A stretch of 22,122 nucleotides of DNA from Verrucomicrobiota bacterium (GCA_025363535.1 JANYDP010000111.1:1-22122); one strand, 5' to 3'; shown: positions 1 to 8,751, numbered from the stretch's first letter. Notes: generated by a model from the sequence alone, not told the origin. Translations and numbers: made by a program.

Positions 1-1
1 G

Positions 2-142
2 TTGAATCTGTGGGCACCGGGCCAGCCGCATGACCCGCAACATGCCTATCAAGATGTGATTGTTTACAACCCGGTGCCCGAGCCTGCCGCCGGGGCGCTC
101 CTCGCGCTCGCAGGCCTGGCCGCCCGCCGCCGCCGAAAATAA
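2..142 (+). CDS. PEP-CTERM protein, C-terminal end (5' end outside window)
   Basis: Only the last 46 residues are in the window, read in frame from base 2 to the TAA at 140-142. They end with a classic PEP-CTERM sorting signal: V-P-E-P, then a short hydrophobic helix rich in Ala/Leu/Gly (AAGALLALAGLAA), then a basic tail RRRRK. In this family the signal directs an exported protein to exosortase processing, usually in bacteria that make exopolysaccharide. The function of the body of the protein cannot be told. A second PEP-CTERM protein lies at 10130-10903, so the genome should carry an exosortase elsewhere. Confidence 0.85.
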   Translation: MNLWAPGQPHDPQHAYQDVIVYNPVPEPAAGALLALAGLAARRRRK

Positions 143-167
143 TCACCCGCCGCAGTCTCTTCCAAGC

Positions 168-197
168 ACCCACCTGTAAATCTGGTGGGTTTTTTTT
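168..197 (+). terminator. Rho-independent terminator of the PEP-CTERM gene
   Basis: A perfect 7-bp stem ACCCACC (168-174) / GGTGGGT (184-190) with a 9-nt loop runs directly into a T-run to 197. It sits 25 nt after the PEP-CTERM stop codon. On the minus strand the hairpin is not followed by T, so it does not serve the facing kinase gene. Confidence 0.85.
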
Positions 198-246
198 GCC
201 CCGGCATTGGTGGTTTTCTTATCAAACCCTACTGGGTAGAATTTTT

Positions 247-3105
247 TTAGTTTTTCAGCAAAGGATGAATTGCGGTAAGCAATTGCTCTGCTGTAAATGG
301 TTTGGCGATGACAGTGTTGGTGCCAGCTGCTTTCGCTTCAGCGATCCGATTGTCTTCACCAAGTCCGGTGATGATAATGGTTTGGATGTCGGGCTGAATC
401 CTGCGCATTTCACGGATGGTGGCAGGCCCGTCCAAGCGTGGCATCATGAAGTCGGACACAACGAGTCTGATCGCGCCGCAGTGTTCGCGGAATAACGTCA
501 AGGCTTCGTGGCCGTCTGCGGCAACGAGAGTGCGGTAGCCGTGACCACGCAGGATGACGCTGGCGATTTCGCCAATGGCTGGCTCGTCATCCACGATCAG
601 GACGAGTTCGCCGTTGCCGCGCGGCAGACGGCGCTTTGCCGGATCAATCGTCAGGCTTTCTTTGGCCGTGACATCCGCCGGCAGATAAACTTGAAAGGTT
701 GTGCCCTCGTTCACCCGGGATTCCACATGGATGAATCCGTGATGGCGCTGCACGATCCCCAGCACCGACGGCAAACCCAAACCTGTGCCGTGGCCGAGCG
801 GTTTGGTGGTGAAGAACGGGTCGAAAATTTTATCCAACAGTTCATCGGGAATGCCGGTGCCGGTGTCGGTGACGCTGAACACGACGTAAGTGCCGGGCTT
901 CGCCTTGGGATGAATCCGGCTGGCGTCGCCCTCGAGTTGCACGCGCTCGACACCAATCGTGAGCGTGCCGCCTTCCGGCATGGCGTCGCGGGCGTTGACG
1001 CAAAGGTTCAGCAGCACCTGCTGCATCTGGGTGGAATCGCCGGTGAACCGGGGCGGATTTTTACACACCAGGGTCTGGGTGTGGATGGAGCGGGGAAACG
1101 TTTCTCGGACGATGCGCTCAATCTCCGTGACGAGCTGCGTGGGCAGAAGCAGCACGGGCGTGCCTTCCGCACCGCGCGCAAAGGTGAGCACTTGCTTGAC
1201 GATGTTCGCGCCACGCAGCGAACAGGTCTCCAGCGTCTGCACCCAGGTGCGGGTGCGTTCATCCTTCGCCTCTTCCTTCAGGAAATGCACGGCCATCATG
1301 ATCGGCGCGAGCACATTGTTCAGGTCATGTGCCAGGCCGCTGGCCAGCGTGCCAATGCTTTCGAGCCGTTGTGAGCGGTACAGTTGCGATTCCAGCCGTT
1401 TCTTTTCCGTGATGTCGGTGCCGACAATGAGAATGCCCTGCGGTGCGCCCGCACTGTCGCGCACAAGGGTCCAGCGGTTTTGCACAATCAATTCCCGGCC
1501 GTCGCGCGTGCGGAAATTCAGTTCCCCGCTCCACTCATTGCTGGCCTGGACGGCCTGCATCGGCCGGAGGCAGGCCGAACGATCGGCATAGAGATTTAAT
1601 GTTCCTGTGGTCTGGCCCTGGGCCTCCGCCGCGCTCCAGCCGAACAGTTTTTGTGCGCCCTGGTTCCAATAGGTGACGCGGTCGGAAAAATCCCGCACGA
1701 AAATCGCCTCGCCGGTGACATCCAGCAGCGCGGCTTGAGCGCGAATTTGCTGGTCGGCGCGAATGCTTTGGGTGATGTCTTCGAGGCACAGCAGCACCCG
1801 CAGCAGCCCATCCACCTGGATGCGCTCGGTGGAAACGAGCAGGGCCAGTTCCTCCGTCTGGCCGTTGCGGAACAAGGGCTGGCCCAGGCGGACACGCTGC
1901 CAGCTTTTGCCAGTGATGAATGTTTCATTCACGGCGCGGCGCAATTCCGACGCGACGCGGCGGTGGGATTCCGGGCCGCTTAAAAAATCTTCCACCCTGA
2001 GACCCGTGAGATCCTCCTTTCGACAGCCAGCCAGTTCGGCGGCGGCCAGGTTCGCGCGCACGATGCGAAACTCGTCGTCGAAGAGGCACATCACGTTGGG
2101 CGCGCGGTCGTACACGGCAGCCAGTTCGGCCTCACCCCGGCGCACCGCCTCGCGTGCCTGTAGGCGATCCACCAGCGTGGCGAGGTAACTGGCCAGACTG
2201 GCCGCCTGTGCGATCACGAGTTCTTCCACCTTGATTTTTTTGCTGTACGCCAGGCTCAAGGTTCCGATGACGCGGTCATTCGTCCGGATGGGCAGACACA
2301 GAAACGTCTGGACGTTCAGGCGGCGCAGTATCGGCGCGGCATACTCGCGGCGGCTGCCCGCATCTGTTTCCACCAGCATCTTGCCGGTGCGCGCGACTTC
2401 GCCAGACAGGGTGACATCCATCGGCACTTCAAACGGCACCGGCAGACCCTCGAAGTCCATGCCATGCACGCCGCGAAACACCATCACGGATTTTTCAAAA
2501 TCGCACAGTTCGATGGTCACGATCGGAAAGCCCGTGATCTCGGCGGCCTCGCGGGCGATGGCGTTGAAAATGTGCTGCTCGCTTTCGCCGGACAGGGTGA
2601 CGTCGGAAATTTTTTGCAACGCCGTGAGCTGCCGGTTGCGCCAGCGCAGTTCGCGCTCGGCCTGCCGCGACGCGGTGATGTCGAGCGCGGTGATGGTGAC
2701 GCCCGCCGCCGTGCCGGAAAGGTTGATGCGGCTGAAGCCCAGGAGCACGTCGAGCCACTTGCCGTCCTTGCGCTGCCAGCGAGTTTCGGCGGCGTGCGAG
2801 CCTTGTGATGGCAGCGCCTCCAGCGGCACGCTGCGGGCGCGGCGGAGCTCGGCCGAGGTGGCGAACAAAAGATCCTCTGGCTGGCCGATCAATTCACTGC
2901 GCGCGTGGCCGGACATTTCGCACCAACGGGAATTGACGTGTGTGAACACGCCGTTGGTGATGACGCAGATGCCTACCGGCGCCGCGCGAAAGATGCTTTC
3001 AAGGGTGGCGGCGCCGGCAATCGTGCACGCCCCGGATTGGGAGTCGCTCAGGTCGGCAAAAAAAGTGGTCGTGCCCGACTGGATGCAAGGATCAGCCCGG
3101 TTCAA
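247..3105 (-). CDS. Cytosolic hybrid sensor histidine kinase (PAS-GAF-PAS-PAS-HisKA-HATPase-REC)
   Basis: A 952-residue two-component hybrid kinase with no membrane segment, so it probably senses a cytoplasmic signal. Order by eye: PAS about 35-144, GAF 165-310, PAS 325-445, PAS 455-565, then the dimerisation/phospho-acceptor box GLAHDLNN with His593. The ATPase follows with an N box (NLCVNARDAM), G1 box DTGTGIP and G2 box GHGTGLGLP. A C-terminal receiver about 832-949 has acidic pair D839/D840, phospho-acceptor Asp885 (VVSDFMMP) and Lys935. The frame is open 41 codons further upstream to 3228, but that stretch lies inside the HDOD gene. I chose the TTG at 3105 because it overlaps the HDOD stop (TTGA) and has GGAGGG 6 nt upstream. 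The REC may pass phosphate on or feed back on the kinase. No cognate single regulator is adjacent on this strand. Confidence 0.9.
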   Translation of the reverse strand: MNRADPCIQSGTTTFFADLSDSQSGACTIAGAATLESIFRAAPVGICVITNGVFTHVNSRWCEMSGHARSELIGQPEDLLFATSAELRRARSVPLEALPSQGSHAAETRWQRKDGKWLDVLLGFSRINLSGTAAGVTITALDITASRQAERELRWRNRQLTALQKISDVTLSGESEQHIFNAIAREAAEITGFPIVTIELCDFEKSVMVFRGVHGMDFEGLPVPFEVPMDVTLSGEVARTGKMLVETDAGSRREYAAPILRRLNVQTFLCLPIRTNDRVIGTLSLAYSKKIKVEELVIAQAASLASYLATLVDRLQAREAVRRGEAELAAVYDRAPNVMCLFDDEFRIVRANLAAAELAGCRKEDLTGLRVEDFLSGPESHRRVASELRRAVNETFITGKSWQRVRLGQPLFRNGQTEELALLVSTERIQVDGLLRVLLCLEDITQSIRADQQIRAQAALLDVTGEAIFVRDFSDRVTYWNQGAQKLFGWSAAEAQGQTTGTLNLYADRSACLRPMQAVQASNEWSGELNFRTRDGRELIVQNRWTLVRDSAGAPQGILIVGTDITEKKRLESQLYRSQRLESIGTLASGLAHDLNNVLAPIMMAVHFLKEEAKDERTRTWVQTLETCSLRGANIVKQVLTFARGAEGTPVLLLPTQLVTEIERIVRETFPRSIHTQTLVCKNPPRFTGDSTQMQQVLLNLCVNARDAMPEGGTLTIGVERVQLEGDASRIHPKAKPGTYVVFSVTDTGTGIPDELLDKIFDPFFTTKPLGHGTGLGLPSVLGIVQRHHGFIHVESRVNEGTTFQVYLPADVTAKESLTIDPAKRRLPRGNGELVLIVDDEPAIGEIASVILRGHGYRTLVAADGHEALTLFREHCGAIRLVVSDFMMPRLDGPATIREMRRIQPDIQTIIITGLGEDNRIAEAKAAGTNTVIAKPFTAEQLLTAIHPLLKN

Positions 3106-4013
3106 ACCAAACCCTCCAGGACGTGCGGCAACCGTTCGAGACTGTGGTGCAACGAGGCTTTGGCGATGGCCTGCTCGGCGTCGTGGGCGTCGGGCAGCAG
3201 GATGCGCCAGCCGGTCGCCGCGAGACATTGATCACTCGTCACCGGCAGATAATTTCCGCTGCACCCGATGTTTTCCCGGCGCAACAAAAGGTCGGCGATC
3301 TGCACTGCGGCCACGAGCGGCGCGAGCGGGCCGGCCTGCTCCGGGTGGTGGTGGCACCGCGCCGACTGGATCATGATTTCCGGCAGGCGATGGCGTTCGA
3401 GGTAGAGCGCGCCGAGTTCGGCGTGGTCTAAGCCGAGGATTTCATTTTCGATTTCGCACAGATCGCGCGTGCCTTCCAGTGCCTGGCGGTGAATTTCGGC
3501 GAAGTGATTGGGGAACGACCAGGCCATGACGATCTTGCCCACATCATGCACAAGGCCCGCCACGTAGTCGGATTCGTCCGTGGCGGTGGAGATGGCCGTG
3601 GCCACTTCGCGGGTGAGAATCGCGCACCCGATGGAGTGCTGCCAGAATTCACGCCACGGAAAGGAGCATTGCTGCGTGAGCTTTTGAAAATCCTCGATGA
3701 TCGGCGTCACCATCGTGAGTTGGCGAATCTGCCGCATGCCCAGGTAGAACACTGCCTCCTCGACGCTGTTGACGGGATTGCTCAGACCATAATAGACGGA
3801 GTTGACCAGCCGCAGCAGGCGCGCCGTGAGGCTGGGATCGCGCCGGATGACCTCGGAAATCTGCGCGGAGTAACGCTGCTCCACAGAGAGCAATTCCTGC
3901 AATGCCTGGTTGATGCTGTTGAGCGAAGGTAGCGACGGACACTGCGCGAGCTGCGCTTCGATTTTTTCCAAACTCAGGCGCGCGGGTGTGCTGGGAGTCA
4001 AAACCTGAATCAT
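3102..4013 (-). CDS. HDOD domain signalling protein
   Basis: A 303-residue protein with an HDOD domain over about residues 15-245. Typical elements are the helical start (AQCPSLPSLNSINQALQELL), the block RRDPSLTARLLRLVNSVYYG and the HD-like motif GLVHDVGK with H156/D157. Family knowledge: HDOD proteins are signalling adaptors related to HD phosphohydrolases, often next to sensor kinases or GGDEF proteins, and most lack proven catalysis; here the HD pair and a later DH (196-197) are kept. It is the first gene of a two-gene minus-strand operon, and its stop overlaps the TTG of the hybrid kinase, so translation of the two is probably coupled. The ATG at 4013 has no strong Shine-Dalgarno sequence. 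It is divergent from the 4195 gene, and the 181-bp gap between them should hold both promoters. Confidence 0.9.
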   Translation of the reverse strand: MIQVLTPSTPARLSLEKIEAQLAQCPSLPSLNSINQALQELLSVEQRYSAQISEVIRRDPSLTARLLRLVNSVYYGLSNPVNSVEEAVFYLGMRQIRQLTMVTPIIEDFQKLTQQCSFPWREFWQHSIGCAILTREVATAISTATDESDYVAGLVHDVGKIVMAWSFPNHFAEIHRQALEGTRDLCEIENEILGLDHAELGALYLERHRLPEIMIQSARCHHHPEQAGPLAPLVAAVQIADLLLRRENIGCSGNYLPVTSDQCLAATGWRILLPDAHDAEQAIAKASLHHSLERLPHVLEGLV

Positions 4014-4194
4014 AATAACAAGATCAATGAAAAATCATTCAGTCAGTTCATCGGTGCGGGCCCGGGAAACTTAAGTGGAGATGCAACATTTCACTCAAGG
4101 CCCGGCCGCCCAAGCCGATGTCACAGACAAGGCAGTCCGTGTTCCGACGGCAACCCCGCCGGCTTTGCCGGCCGCACGGACGGAAGGCAACGAC

Positions 4195-4704
4195 ATGAAC
4201 GCAAACAATTCAACGATCCGCCAATGGGCCGCCGTCTGGCTCCTGATCACCGGGGCGTCCGCGCTCGGCGCCAACACCCGGAGCGCCTACTTGCCGCTCA
4301 CCGGGCCGACGCCGTTGCGTTTTGAAGTGGCCTCTGTGAAACCCGCCGCACCGACACTGGCCGCCACCGCACCAAGTCAGGCGGAAAAATCCGGGGATAA
4401 AAACCCCGGCGCAACCGGCCCCAGCCCGACCAACACGCTGGCCGACATCCACTATTCGGCGGGTGATCCCACTCCGCCAACGGACGTGCCGGGCGAATCA
4501 GAAACCCCCTATCCCTCCCCGGTCCACCCGTTGAATGACCGCCCGCTGATCGTCACCCCGCAGATGCTCGCCGAATATTTCAAGCCCGCCGCCAACTCCA
4601 CCAACGTCGCGGGCGTCTCCGTCTTTCTGCCCGTGTCCGTGAGTTTCAAGCCGCCGACGGACGCCGCCCCGGCGCGCAGCCGCGCCACTTACAAAACCGA
4701 ATGA
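4195..4704 (+). CDS. Secreted Pro/Ala-rich protein of unknown function
   Basis: 169 residues with an N-terminal signal peptide: a short polar start, hydrophobic core WAAVWLLITGASALG and a likely cut after ALGA near residue 26. The mature part is low in complexity and rich in Pro, Ala and Thr. Only the end looks ordered (PLIVTPQMLAEYFKP and a strand-like VAGVSVFLPVSVSFKPP). The frame extends to an ATG at 4075, but GGAAGG sits 7 nt before the ATG at 4195 and the signal peptide starts there, so I use 4195. A short GC hairpin (4158-4163/4167-4172) lies in the leader. Its stop overlaps the next start (ATGA), so it is translationally coupled to the TPR gene. I do not recognise the family; the context suggests an envelope role. 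Confidence 0.7.
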   Translation: MNANNSTIRQWAAVWLLITGASALGANTRSAYLPLTGPTPLRFEVASVKPAAPTLAATAPSQAEKSGDKNPGATGPSPTNTLADIHYSAGDPTPPTDVPGESETPYPSPVHPLNDRPLIVTPQMLAEYFKPAANSTNVAGVSVFLPVSVSFKPPTDAAPARSRATYKTE

Positions 4705-6017
4705 ACCGCCCCCGCGCCATCTTGCCGCCCCGAATGATTTCCCCGACGCTCTGGTTGTCGGGTGCGCTGGGACTGGCCCTGCTGGGGCCGTCGCACTTGA
4801 ACGCGGAAGAATCGGCCGGTGAAACAAACGCCGGGCCGCCCGCCCACGCGCCGGCCAAGTCCAACATTCCCGTAGAGGGCGCCTTTGAGCAGCCGACCGC
4901 CGCCGCAATGACGGCCGCGAAGGAAGCCCTGCTCAACAGCCAGCTTGATCTCGCCCGCAGTCTCCGCCTCAAGAATCTCGCGGCCCAGGCCGAGCCGGGC
5001 CTGGTCGAACTGCTCGCGGATGAAAATCCCGAATCCATCCGCCAGGCCGCCCTGCTCGAACTCGCGCTCTGCGCGCAAGACCGCAGTGATCTGCCGCGCG
5101 CCCAGCAGATCTACGCGCAGTTTCTCAGCCGTTGGGCGGGCGATGCGCGCGTGCCGGAGATTTTGCTCCGCCAGGGGCAGTTCTTCCGGCAGATGGGTTT
5201 GAACGCGATGGCGCTCACCAAATTTTACAGTGTGATGACGGCCGCGCTCGCCCTGAAGATGGACAAGCTCGACTACTACAAACGCATCGTCACGCAGGCG
5301 CAGAACGAAATCGCGGAAACCCATTTTCAGCAGGGAAAATTTGCCGAAGCCGCCGACTATTTCACCCGCCTGCTCAAGCAGAACAACCCCTTGCTGGATC
5401 GCTCGCTCGCGCAATACCGGCTGCTCCGCGCCTATTCCGAAATGGGCCGCCACGAGGAGGCCATGGGGCAGGCGCAGGATTTTCTCGCCCACTTTCCCGA
5501 AGCTTCCGAACGGGCCGAAATACGCTTCATCATCGCCCATTCGCTGAAGGAACTGGGCCGAAACAATGAATCGCTCCAGCAGGTGCTTGCGCTGTTGCAG
5601 GAGCAGAAAAAGCAGGCGTCCGGCAGTCCCGCGGTCTGGGCTTACTGGCAGCAACGCGCCGGCAACGAGATCGCCAACCAGCTTTTCCGCGAGGGCGATT
5701 ACCCCAAGGCGCTCGATGTCTATCTGAGCCTCGCCCGGCTGGACGCCGCGCCCGCGTGGCAGATTCCCGTCCACTATCAGGTCGCCATGACCTACGAAAA
5801 ACTACAGCAGCCCCAGCACGCCTCCGAGGTTTACAGCAACATACTCAGCCGCGAACTCGCGACCGGCACCAACGCCTCGCCCGGCCTGAAATCTGTTTTT
5901 GAAATGGCCCGCTGGCGCATCAACTTCCTCAACTGGCAGACCCGCGCCGAAAGTTCCGCCCGGGAATTTTCCCCCGCGCCGAAAACCACCGCCACGACGG
6001 CTGATCCCAAATCGTAA
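4701..6017 (+). CDS. Exported tetratricopeptide-repeat protein
   Basis: 438 residues. The N-terminus has a signal-like hydrophobic stretch (SPTLWLSGALGLALLG, about 14-30), so the protein is probably periplasmic. The remainder is almost all helical with several TPR-like pairs, for example AALLELALCAQDRSDLPRAQ, ETHFQQGKFAEAADYFTRLL, YRLLRAYSEMGRHEEAMGQA and ANQLFREGDYPKALDVYLSL. Family knowledge: such proteins are scaffolds in envelope assembly (YbgF/BamD-like). The ATG overlaps the stop of the secreted protein upstream (ATGA), and the helical protein follows 16 nt downstream, which suggests one operon with the sigma54 regulator. The substrate or partner cannot be told. Confidence 0.8.
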   Translation: MNRPRAILPPRMISPTLWLSGALGLALLGPSHLNAEESAGETNAGPPAHAPAKSNIPVEGAFEQPTAAAMTAAKEALLNSQLDLARSLRLKNLAAQAEPGLVELLADENPESIRQAALLELALCAQDRSDLPRAQQIYAQFLSRWAGDARVPEILLRQGQFFRQMGLNAMALTKFYSVMTAALALKMDKLDYYKRIVTQAQNEIAETHFQQGKFAEAADYFTRLLKQNNPLLDRSLAQYRLLRAYSEMGRHEEAMGQAQDFLAHFPEASERAEIRFIIAHSLKELGRNNESLQQVLALLQEQKKQASGSPAVWAYWQQRAGNEIANQLFREGDYPKALDVYLSLARLDAAPAWQIPVHYQVAMTYEKLQQPQHASEVYSNILSRELATGTNASPGLKSVFEMARWRINFLNWQTRAESSAREFSPAPKTTATTADPKS

Positions 6018-6033
6018 ATCTGAAAACCATCCG

Positions 6034-6480
6034 ATGAATACCACGTCGTCCACGCCTGAATTTCTCCCCGCCCTCGCCCGCGACCTGCGCGAACACCTCG
6101 GCTGCTGCGAAACCGCGCTGGCCCTGGCCACCGAGGAAAACCGCGCGCTCAACACCGCCGGGGATTTTCAGCCGTTTGAATTTCATCAGAAACGCACGCG
6201 CCTGCTGGCCCTGCTGGATTCGTCCCTGTTGCGCCTCCGCACCTGGCGGCAGGCCTGGCAGCAGTTCGCCCCCGCCGACCGCGAACGCTGCGCCGAGGTG
6301 AAGCCGGTTTTCCAGGCCATCCAGGATCTGCTGATGCGCGTGCTGATGTTGGATCGCGAAAACCAGCAGGCACTGCTGCGCCGAGGTTTGGTGCCGCCGA
6401 AACATTTGTCGCTTGCCGCCGGGACGCAGCCTTCGCACTATGTCTCCACCCTGTACCGGCGTAACGCTGCTGCGGGCTAA
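6034..6480 (+). CDS. Small helical protein, FlgN-like
   Basis: 148 residues, predicted almost wholly helical, with no signal peptide or membrane segment. The long amphipathic segments (ALARDLREHLGCCETALALA; FHQKRTRLLALLDSSLLRLR; AIQDLLMRVLMLDRENQQAL) and the pattern of a central K/R-L-L-x-L-L-D helix followed by a helix ending in R-E-N-Q-x-L-L resemble FlgN-type secretion chaperones. The resemblance is by eye, and no flagellar gene is nearby. I start at the ATG at 6034, after the TPR stop; the open frame upstream to 5899 lies inside the TPR gene. It is followed after 3 nt by the sigma54 activator. FlgN-like helical chaperone is the best guess; unknown coiled-coil protein is the alternative. 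Confidence 0.65.
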   Translation: MNTTSSTPEFLPALARDLREHLGCCETALALATEENRALNTAGDFQPFEFHQKRTRLLALLDSSLLRLRTWRQAWQQFAPADRERCAEVKPVFQAIQDLLMRVLMLDRENQQALLRRGLVPPKHLSLAAGTQPSHYVSTLYRRNAAAG

Positions 6481-6483
6481 ACT

Positions 6484-7866
6484 ATGCCGATTGAAAAAGT
6501 TATTGTCCTTGAGGACGACAAAATCGTCCGCAATAACCTTGAACAAGTCCTCCGCCGCAAACGCTACGACGTGGCGGCGGCTTCCACCATCGCCGAGGCG
6601 CAGGAGTATCTGGACAAGGACAACTTCGACGTCATCTTCCTCGATGTCCGCCTGCCCGATGGCGACGGCACTGATCTTCTCAAGCTGATTCAGCAGCGTC
6701 CCGTCAAACCTCTCTGCATCATCACCACCGGCTTCGGCACCGTCGAATCCGCCGTCGAGTGCATGAAGAACGGCGCGTTTGATTATCTGATCAAACCTTT
6801 TTCCAACGAGCAGATCGAAGTCACGCTCCGCAAGGCCGAGGAGTTCACCCAGTTGCTCAAGGTCAACCGCTTTCTCAGTCAGGACGACGACGGCGAACAC
6901 GAGATGATCGGCACCAGCGCGGCGATGGAAAATCTCCGCCAGCTCGTCCGCAAAGTCGCCCGCACCCAGGCCACCGTTCTAATTCAAGGTGAAAGCGGCA
7001 CCGGCAAGGAACTCGTCGCCCGCGCGCTTGACCGCGAAAGCCCGCGTTCCGGCGCGCCCTTCATCCGCGTCAACTGCGCCGCCGTTCCGGAAAATCTCAT
7101 CGAGAGCGAATTCTTCGGCCACGAAAAAGGCTCGTTCACCGGCGCGATGAACAAACGGGAGGGCCGCTTCGAGCTGGCCCACGGCGGCACGATCCTCCTC
7201 GACGAGATCAGCGAAATTTCTCCCAGCGTACAGGCGAAACTGCTGCGCGTGCTCCAAGAGCGCGAACTCGAACGTGTCGGCGGCAACCGCACCATCAAAG
7301 TGGACGTGCGCGTCATCGCCACCACCAATCGCAACCTCGAACAGAGCGTCGAGAAAAAGGAGTTCCGCCAGGATTTGTTTTTTCGCCTCAATGTCGTGCC
7401 GATCATCATGCCCTCGCTGCGCGAACGCGCCGAGGACGTGCCGCTGCTAGCCGAGGAATTCATGCGCCGCTTCAGCCGCAAGCACGGCGTCCATGTCAAA
7501 GGCTTCACCGACGAGGCGTTGCTGGCGATGAAGCACCACGGCTGGCCCGGCAACATTCGCGAACTGCAAAACGTCGTCGAGCGCGCGGTCATTCTCTGCG
7601 GTGACAACGGGATGTTGGAGCCGAGCCATCTCGGTCTGGCTCCGGCGGCTCAAGCTGCCATCGGTTCCGGAAATTTCAGTGACAGCTCGCTCACGTTGGC
7701 GGAGGTTGAAAAGCGTCACATCATGGCCGCGCTGGAGAAATGCGGCGGTAATCGCACCCACGCCGCCAAGATGCTGTCCATCAGCATCCGCACCATGCGG
7801 AACAAGCTCAACGAATTCAAGGTCGGCAAGGCGGAAGACGAGGACGAGTCCAACGTCGAGGCATAA
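6484..7866 (+). CDS. NtrC-family sigma54-dependent response regulator
   Basis: 460 residues with all three NtrC-type domains. The receiver is about 4-118, with acidic E10/D11/D12, phospho-acceptor Asp54 (IFLDVRLPDGDG), T82 and K104. The AAA+ domain is about 141-370: Walker A GESGTGKE at 169-176, the sigma54-contact loop GSFTGA at 216-221 (Ser in place of the usual first Ala, a known natural variant) and Walker B TILLDE at 236-241. A Fis-type helix-turn-helix closes it at about 421-446 (NRTHAAKMLSISIRTMRNKL). The tail is acidic (EDEDESNVEA). Family role: when phosphorylated it oligomerises and opens sigma54 promoters. It is the last gene of the 4195-7866 cluster. Its kinase is not adjacent; the hybrid kinase at 247-3105 is a possible but untested partner. 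Confidence 0.95.
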   Translation: MPIEKVIVLEDDKIVRNNLEQVLRRKRYDVAAASTIAEAQEYLDKDNFDVIFLDVRLPDGDGTDLLKLIQQRPVKPLCIITTGFGTVESAVECMKNGAFDYLIKPFSNEQIEVTLRKAEEFTQLLKVNRFLSQDDDGEHEMIGTSAAMENLRQLVRKVARTQATVLIQGESGTGKELVARALDRESPRSGAPFIRVNCAAVPENLIESEFFGHEKGSFTGAMNKREGRFELAHGGTILLDEISEISPSVQAKLLRVLQERELERVGGNRTIKVDVRVIATTNRNLEQSVEKKEFRQDLFFRLNVVPIIMPSLRERAEDVPLLAEEFMRRFSRKHGVHVKGFTDEALLAMKHHGWPGNIRELQNVVERAVILCGDNGMLEPSHLGLAPAAQAAIGSGNFSDSSLTLAEVEKRHIMAALEKCGGNRTHAAKMLSISIRTMRNKLNEFKVGKAEDEDESNVEA

Positions 7867-7898
7867 AGGCATCTGCCCAGATCTTTGCCCGACCGGCA

Positions 7899-7926
7899 AC
7901 CGGCGGAATCAAAAAGGTTCGCCGGT
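7899..7926. other. Hairpin between convergent genes
   Basis: ACCGGCG (7899-7905) pairs with CGCCGGT (7920-7926), extended by a G-T and an A-T pair, between the ends of the sigma54 activator and the facing barrel gene. GACCGGC at 7891 offers an alternative left arm. No T-run follows on either strand, so it is not a canonical intrinsic terminator. Confidence 0.4.
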
Positions 7927-7932
7927 CACAAA

Positions 7933-8751
7933 TCAAAAACTAAAGCCGAACAGCAGCCGCACGTTGATGCGCTCATGGCCTTCGAGTTCGAGATGGTGGT
8001 TGCCGTCCGGGTCGCCGGTGAAGTTCGCGCCGTAAATCTGCGGCATCACCGTCAGCGCCGCCCACCAACCGGACCGGCGATAGCTGACGACCGGCCCAAG
8101 GTAGAGGACGGTGTTTTCCCACGATTTATAGTCGGGCAGTTCGTTGTGGTCGCGGATTTCAATTCCCACCGACCAGCGGCGATTCAATTGCCGCGCGAGG
8201 CTGGCGGAAATTTCCAGCTCGCCCTCCGTGCCGCGAAAATAATCCGTCCACTCCGTCGCGTGCGTGAGGTTCACCGCCCATTTCCAATCGCCGCAGCGCT
8301 GACCGAGGATGATTTTTTGTTCCAGCTCGGCGCTCTTGCCGGCGTAGGTCGGTTCGAGATAGAGCGTCAGGCCGACAGCATGGTTGGCCGGATCAAGCAC
8401 CAGATAGCGATTTTCGAGAGAGATGCCCGCCCAATCGTAGCGGGTGGTTTTTGCGCCGGTGGCCGGGTCGCGGAAATGTTGCAACGTGTGGTTGAGGTAC
8501 AGCGCGGCGGTGTAGTTTTCCGTGACGCCATATTCGAACTCGTGCCGGAATTCCCACTGAGAAAAATCCCGCTGCCCCACGGCCGCGTTCCGGCCCGCGC
8601 GGAGCGTGACCGACTGCTCATATTCCCGGTCGCCCTTGGGCTCCGTCTCAGGTTCATAGGTGTAGGTGAACAGGTGGTGATCCGCGCGCGCGGTGCCGGT
8701 GATCAAAGTTGTGCCGAGTAGAAACGTTCCCAGCCAAAATAATTTTTTCAT
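7933..8751 (-). CDS. Exported outer-membrane beta-barrel-like protein (DUF6662-like)
   Basis: 272 residues from the ATG at 8751. An N-terminal signal peptide (KKLFWLGTFLLGTTLITGTA, cut near TARA/D) is followed by DHHLFTYTYEPETEPKGDRE and then a run of amphipathic strands with alternating aromatic residues (for example YTAALYLNHTLQHF, AVGLTLYLEPTYAG, WKWAVNLTHATEW, RRWSVGIEIRDHNE). It ends with a strand finishing in Phe (RLLFGFSF), as barrel proteins do. The opening Leu-Phe-x-Tyr, Glu-x-x-Pro-Lys-Gly and the length fit the DUF6662 family as I recall it. The frame is open upstream to 8856, but the signal peptide sets the start. Substrate and function are unknown. It is a single minus-strand gene, convergent with the sigma54 regulator. 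Confidence 0.75.
   Translation of the reverse strand: MKKLFWLGTFLLGTTLITGTARADHHLFTYTYEPETEPKGDREYEQSVTLRAGRNAAVGQRDFSQWEFRHEFEYGVTENYTAALYLNHTLQHFRDPATGAKTTRYDWAGISLENRYLVLDPANHAVGLTLYLEPTYAGKSAELEQKIILGQRCGDWKWAVNLTHATEWTDYFRGTEGELEISASLARQLNRRWSVGIEIRDHNELPDYKSWENTVLYLGPVVSYRRSGWWAALTVMPQIYGANFTGDPDGNHHLELEGHERINVRLLFGFSF

Noticed and set aside
508..1374. Long plus-strand open frame opposite the hybrid kinase
   Set aside because: It is antisense to the HisKA/ATPase/receiver part of a clear kinase gene; the product has no recognisable domain and GC-rich codon bias explains the open frame.
2231..3376. 381-codon plus-strand frame opposite the kinase N-terminus and HDOD end
   Set aside because: Antisense to two well-supported genes, crosses their boundary, and is Arg/Ser-rich with no domain.
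4689..5774. 361-codon minus-strand frame opposite the TPR gene
   Set aside because: Mirror of the repeats of the TPR protein; the plus-strand gene has a signal peptide, TPR pattern and a coupled start.
7885..8721. 278-codon plus-strand frame opposite the barrel gene
   Set aside because: The minus-strand frame has a signal peptide and beta-barrel strand pattern; the plus-strand product is Arg/Ala-rich without features.
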